Notes under the pieces: model-generated | Seen by the model: the letters and a program-made list of their open reading frames with translations, nothing else | Database searches by the model: none | What the model was told of the DNA's origin: nothing | Part shown: in pieces, positions 59,475 to 64,000 of the stretch | Position numbering within the stretch: the stretch's first letter is position 1 | Layout: each line of letters opens with the position of its first letter | Program-made: the position numbers and the translations under genes | NCBI RefSeq assembly: GCF_032362555.1 | Contig: NC_083506.1 | Location: 9,719,501 to 9,783,500, forward strand | Origin: Amyelois transitella | Taxonomy: Eukaryota; Arthropoda; Insecta; Lepidoptera; Pyralidae | Length of the DNA: 64,000 bases | Reading direction: 5' to 3'

Positions 59475-62400
59475 TCATGAGATGAGCCAGGCTGCTGCAG
59501 CCGTGATGAGTGAGGTTGTGATGAACAGGGTAATATCTGCGTGCGCGAGGCTGCCCTTACCACACGCGGTTATGTTTCTTTCCTGCGAAATAAGATATAA
59601 CATTTTAGATTTATTATATTTTTTAGTATAAGAATTATGACACAACTTTCTTATTGGCATAACATGTTTATATAGTTAGAATAAACACACTAATAAGTAC
59701 TACATTATAAGGAATTGCAAAAGCCATTTGTAACCCAACTCCTACTGCAGTGAAAACTTTCAATTAATACCCCAACTCTTTTATTCCGTAGCAAACTATT
59801 GTTAATATAGTTACAAAGGTTACATTTTTATTCCCTTTTGAAAGGCAAAGAAACTGACATCTCAATGCAGAAAAATCGCTGAATTTTAGTACCGGAATTA
59901 ATTTAAGCATATTTAGAGAAATACGCACCCCTTCATGATAAGTGAAGCATCCTTCAAGACGTCGCCGTTTCAACTGCCCAAGTTCCAGCTTATGGCACGG
60001 CTCGCGACTGGTCGTGGAGTCTTCAGTGGCCATGGGCTTCGTCTCCGGCGGCATACTGCAGTTGTATCCATAATCCGTATCTTTACTATCAACCACCACC
60101 AAAAGCAGATTCGTTTTGGACACAATCGACGCCCAATACCTCGGATGACATTCCCCAGGCTTATCTTCCTTCACTACAGGTGATGCACCCATCGCTTCCA
60201 AGAAGAAAGGTTGGTTCAGAATGTACAACGTGATCTGATGGTCGCACGAAAAAGGTTTCTCCTTTTCATCCTCCTTGGCGTGGATGCTCTCGTTTTTGAT
60301 TGGTTCCGGTGTAGTGGCTGCTGGCTCCTCTGTGGACCCGATTATGAGTTCATCGTAGTCTGTGTGGAAAGAAGCATGCGGTTATGTTAAGCGGAAATAT
60401 TAGACCGACTAAAAGATGTGCGAGCTGCGACTAGTCATGCGCCTAGCAAGTTAATAACTACGTTTCAATTGAGTTATATAAGTTTTAGTCAATTAAACTG
60501 AGCCTTAATCGTGAGAATTAAAATTTACAACATTTATGTAGCAGTACATCTAAAGCAACGTAAAGTGCCAAATTACTTGATGAATATACATTAGATTTAC
60601 ACATCAATTCAGATCTATTCTTCTTTAGCCATTTTGGACACTGTGGCTTGTATTCTACTATAAAGAATATTTGAAATTCGATTTCTTTTTTTCTGTATTA
60701 TGGGCTGAAAATCTTTTTTGTAGAGCTCAAGAAGTCTGATCATTACTAAAATTAAATATAATCATGTTCGCAGCGCCTACCCAGTATATCCGGCTCATTC
60801 AATAGATTATAGACTTATGAATAAATAAATAATCAATAATTGATCATTTCAATTTATTTTTATTCTATATTTCGAGCGTCGTCGGTGGTAGAGTGAATAA
60901 GTGACCGATTAAAAAAGCGTGCCCGTTCCAAGGTACACAGTTTAAAGTCCGATTAACAGTAAATGTTATAATACTACTAAGTTGGATATAAATTAATATT
61001 CGTCCATTATTCAAATGAAAGCGCTCGTCTTTAACAGTTTCCTCATTAAAATGCTATCTCAAATTCAGGAAAATGTTTAAGCGGCTTCGTAATTATAATG
61101 TTCCCTTTGATATGTAACACGGAAAGTAATTTTCAAGAGAATATAATCGTCTAGTATTGTGTTACACAATTGTAAATTACGACTTCTGGCACAAATTATA
61201 GAAAGCTATACGGACAGAAAAATTCTGAAATCTTATTGTTCTTTTTTTCATTTTCGAATTATTAGAGTCACTTCTTAAACTTTTTGAATCAGACTAAAGC
61301 GAAGACTTCATAACAATTTGACAGGCAAATGAAGATTATAATTTAATACTTTGTAACACATTCATTTAAGTAATTTTTTTCGTTCTTGCGCATTCAATAT
61401 TGATAATGATAGTTAATTATTGCTATTATATATTGATTTGCTATTTAGGCTATTTTGTTTTTAATTGTTTGCACTTACCATCAGCAACTACGATGGTGGC
61501 TGCCAAGGACTGCCAGCTGAATTGTGATAAATTTGACAGGAGTAATACAGCCTCCAAGACCAGCCAGCGAAGGAAGTTCGAAAATAAACTGAAAGGCTGT
61601 AATTAAAACAAAACTAACATAGGTAAAGTAGGATAGTAAGAAATATTACTGTAAAAATGTAATATTATCATGAATTAACATTAAACTTGCACAACACGAA
61701 GAGAATAACTACAGATGAAGAAATAATCTTCTCTCTGTTGGCGATAATTAATTTAACTAAGGTTGTTTGGATGACTGTTTTATAAATATAAGTTTTCTCA
61801 TGTCAGTGACGTCATGTCTTTTTGAGAAATAAAGTTCTTTAAACCGAATTAACAGAAATACGAGTAGGTACATTCAAAACTCCCAAGTCATGTTCAGACA
61901 ATATGAAAGCTTTTTACTCGTACATTTTTTGTATCAAACTTTTTGGTTACTAAGGGTAACAAGACGATCGTTAATCTTCGTTACGCCTAAAAAGTTGAGA
62001 TAAGTTCTAGTCTGACTTGAACGAAATCAGCCACTCGTGCTTAAATATACTTTTTTTATCCGACGGTGACAGAAGGGGGATATTCATGAAGCTACGAACT
62101 TTGCTACGGATATGCTACGAGTTTTGTCTACAAAGATGCTACAAGTGTTGTCTACGTTAATGCTACGAGGTCATTCTACTAGATGAGACTACGAGAAAAT
62201 ATTTTTTTATGTACTACATAGTAATAGTACCTACACACAACTCTGGGCCACCCGCTATATACCAATCAAGGCGAGATGACACAGCTTTGACTTTGATGAG
62301 TATGTACTGTAGCCGGTTCTATAATTGTTAATTTAAAGCTCCTGTGTTCGGTTTAATGGTAGAACAAATTCGATTTTTATATACAAAAGGTAAAATATGA

Positions 62401-64000
62401 AATAACTTCAAATTCAACCTTACATTTTTTTATAAGTTTAACACAGTGATCATAATATTAAGATTTTTCCGCCTTTATCCCTAACATACTTTTAGACTAT
62501 AAAGTAGAACAGAAACTTTGATTCTTACAATAAAAGTAGCCTAAAACTTACCGTAACCAAACTCCACGCATCACCCGTGGTTTTCTTCAACGAACTATGA
62601 GGACACAGCGCTTGGTAATTGTACACATCAACGTGTTCGAACACTTGTTTCTCCAGGAAGGACTGCATCACCAACTTGGTGTTCATGTCCAGGGCCCCGA
62701 AGAACTGACCCACTTCTTCTATCTCTTTAGACATCACGATGTACCCAGAGCTGTCTATGACGTAGCAATGGTAGCGCTTACCTTCGCACGTGAACTCCTG
62801 TTTTGGAAATGGGATAAATTAGTTTTAATAGTAGCTCGGTAGCACTGAGGTTAAAGGACTTTAGTTTTGATCTGATTTGATTAATAAGGCACACACAGAT
62901 ATTTCTATGTAAGACTCAATCTTAGAAATAAGTATTGTTAATCATATCATCCAATGCAAACATTTTTCAAAGTGTAGGTATTTCTTATCGCCAATACAAG
63001 TATGCGACTACATTATTTTTACAACTGTTAGTTTTTACTGCGCAACAAAATTCAACTTAAAATTTATAAAACATAGTAATAAAAACACTTCCTTCCTCTA
63101 GAACTTTCATAAATTCAAAGCGGTCGCTTACTCAAACAGTCGGTACGTAAAAAAAGAGCTATGTTCGATTTTTCCGCGCTCTCCCGCGATCCGGAATTCC
63201 TTTCATCTAGCGTGGAATGACTGCCATGGAATCTCGTAAAATAAAGGCTGCTCTAGGAATTCAGGTCGCTATAGTTGGGACTATACATTATCTTTTTTCA
63301 GAGTTCTTCAGTTATTTTTAATTAATTAATTGCGATTATTAAGAATAACAAAACGCTTAAAATATAGTCGAATACTTGTTAACGAAAGATTAGATTACGC
63401 ATGTATGAGTTAACACAAGTCCTTACATTTGCGTATATTAGCTTTATAACACATTAATATTAGAAAATCTATTACGAATAGGAGTAGGTAATTATCAACT
63501 CAAAGATATAAACAAAACTCAAACTAGTCTACACGCATTCGAATTATTCTCTATCTAGTATCTAAAAAATAGTCTAGTATTAGATAAGATATATTTGCAA
63601 AATCAGTAGGAATACTCACAGGTTCCGTAGTCATGTTGGTGATTTCAGCGAACCGTTTCTGAAAACTCAAATACGAGTACTGAAATCCGACGACCGACGC
63701 CGGCGTCTCTATTTCACCGTCTCTATAGAATATCGCGTAGCTGGCCGTCATAGTGATGTCTCCATCTTCGTCCTGCACTGGAGGACGTTCCTTTATGATT
63801 TCGTCTAAGATCGGCAGCCGAGTGGCGACTACAAGGGAATCCTTGTTGATCATATGTTGCAGCACCGCCGCCTTGTACCATGTTTCTTCAATAGCCAGGA
63901 TGTACTTGTCGCCGAATACTCTGCATCATAAAATATTTGTCAAACGGTTAACTTAATTGAGGAAGTATTTCTATCCTGTATTTCTCATAATTATTAGTAT
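59475..64000 (-). CDS. Voltage-gated calcium channel alpha-2/delta subunit, gene B (3' part; continues beyond window)
   Basis: These are the last five exons of a paralogue of gene A: 63920-63620, 62797-62552, 61596-61479, 60359-59929 and 59582-59475. All junctions are in frame and give about 401 codons ending in TGA at 59475. Recognised blocks are ASVVGFQYSYLSFQKRF, CYVIDSSGYIVMSKE, VDVYNYQALCP, the hydrophobic NFLRWLVLEAVLLL segment, and CHPRYWASIVSKTNLLLVVVD. The C-terminus is ACGKGSLAHADITLFITTSL followed by an Ala-rich hydrophobic end, a likely GPI attachment signal. The signal peptide, VWA domain and most of the Cache region lie beyond the right edge. One exon (62797-62552) spans two exons of gene A. 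The linker near 60230-60359 is rich in E, T, P and K. The role is presumed to be the same as gene A, possibly with different channel or tissue preference. Confidence 0.93.
59583..59928 (-). other. Last intron of alpha-2/delta gene B
   Basis: It is 346 bp, with donor GGG/GTGCGT (less common but valid) and acceptor TATTTCGCAG. AT-rich; no repeat was found. Confidence 0.8.
60360..61478 (-). other. Intron of alpha-2/delta gene B
   Basis: It is 1119 bp, with donor GATG/GTAAGT and acceptor TTCCACACAG. No repeat or counterpart of gene A's 18-bp microexon was recognised here. Confidence 0.75.
61597..62551 (-). other. Intron of alpha-2/delta gene B
   Basis: It is 955 bp. It contains a locally repetitive tract at about 62085-62200 with repeated 'gctacgag', 'gctacgaa' and 'tgtctac' strings. 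Otherwise AT-rich. Confidence 0.75.
62085..62200. repeat. Degenerate short tandem-like tract in intron
   Basis: The words GCTACGAACTTTGCTAC, GCTACGAG, GATGCTACAAG, AATGCTACGAGG and GACTACGAG recur at roughly 15-30 base steps, interleaved with TTGTCTAC. The repeat is irregular and of unknown origin. Confidence 0.5.
62798..63619 (-). other. Intron of alpha-2/delta gene B
   Basis: It is 822 bp, with donor CCT/GTGAGT and acceptor CCAAAACAG. No repeat or additional exon was recognised. Confidence 0.75.

Noticed and set aside
1..64000. CRISPR arrays, phage, plasmid or bacterial operon features
   Set aside because: None is present. Intron-containing genes, a non-LTR retrotransposon and SINEs show this to be eukaryotic nuclear DNA.

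Overview
This is a window of insect nuclear DNA, almost certainly from a moth or butterfly. It is AT-rich. Coding exons are short, split by phase-consistent GT-AG introns, and written in the standard code. The repeats are of lepidopteran type: short Helitron-like elements ending in CTAG, and a SINE family that ends in (TGTA)n. There is no sign of bacterial or viral organisation.

Positions 1 to about 40.5 kb hold no host protein-coding gene that I can support. This gene-poor stretch contains one apparently full-length, uninterrupted RTE-like non-LTR retrotransposon (29818-33238, minus strand). It has endonuclease and reverse transcriptase domains and a 10-bp target site duplication. The stretch also holds many copies of a SINE that shares both ends with that LINE, a second tRNA-like SINE family, Helitron-like elements, several perfect palindromes and a number of GC-rich blocks that may be conserved regulatory DNA.

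From 40579 to 42217 (plus strand) lies a two-exon nuclear gene for a mitochondrial class I peptide chain release factor (MTRF1L type). Its GGQ and PxT motifs are intact, and a SINE sits in its single intron. A CTCF-like motif lies about 350 bp upstream.

From 44900 to the right edge (minus strand) there are two head-to-tail genes for voltage-gated calcium channel alpha-2/delta subunits. The downstream gene (A, 58725 to 44900) was reconstructed completely: 28 exons and 1279 codons, including a signal-peptide exon, an intact VWA MIDAS motif, two likely cassette microexons, an 18-bp microexon and a hydrophobic GPI-type C-terminus. Every exon junction keeps frame. The upstream gene (B) is seen only as its five last exons (63920 to 59475). 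Only 749 bp separate the stop of B from the start of A, which points to an old tandem duplication. The products should be extracellular, membrane-anchored auxiliary subunits that help traffic and tune Cav channels at synapses and in muscle.
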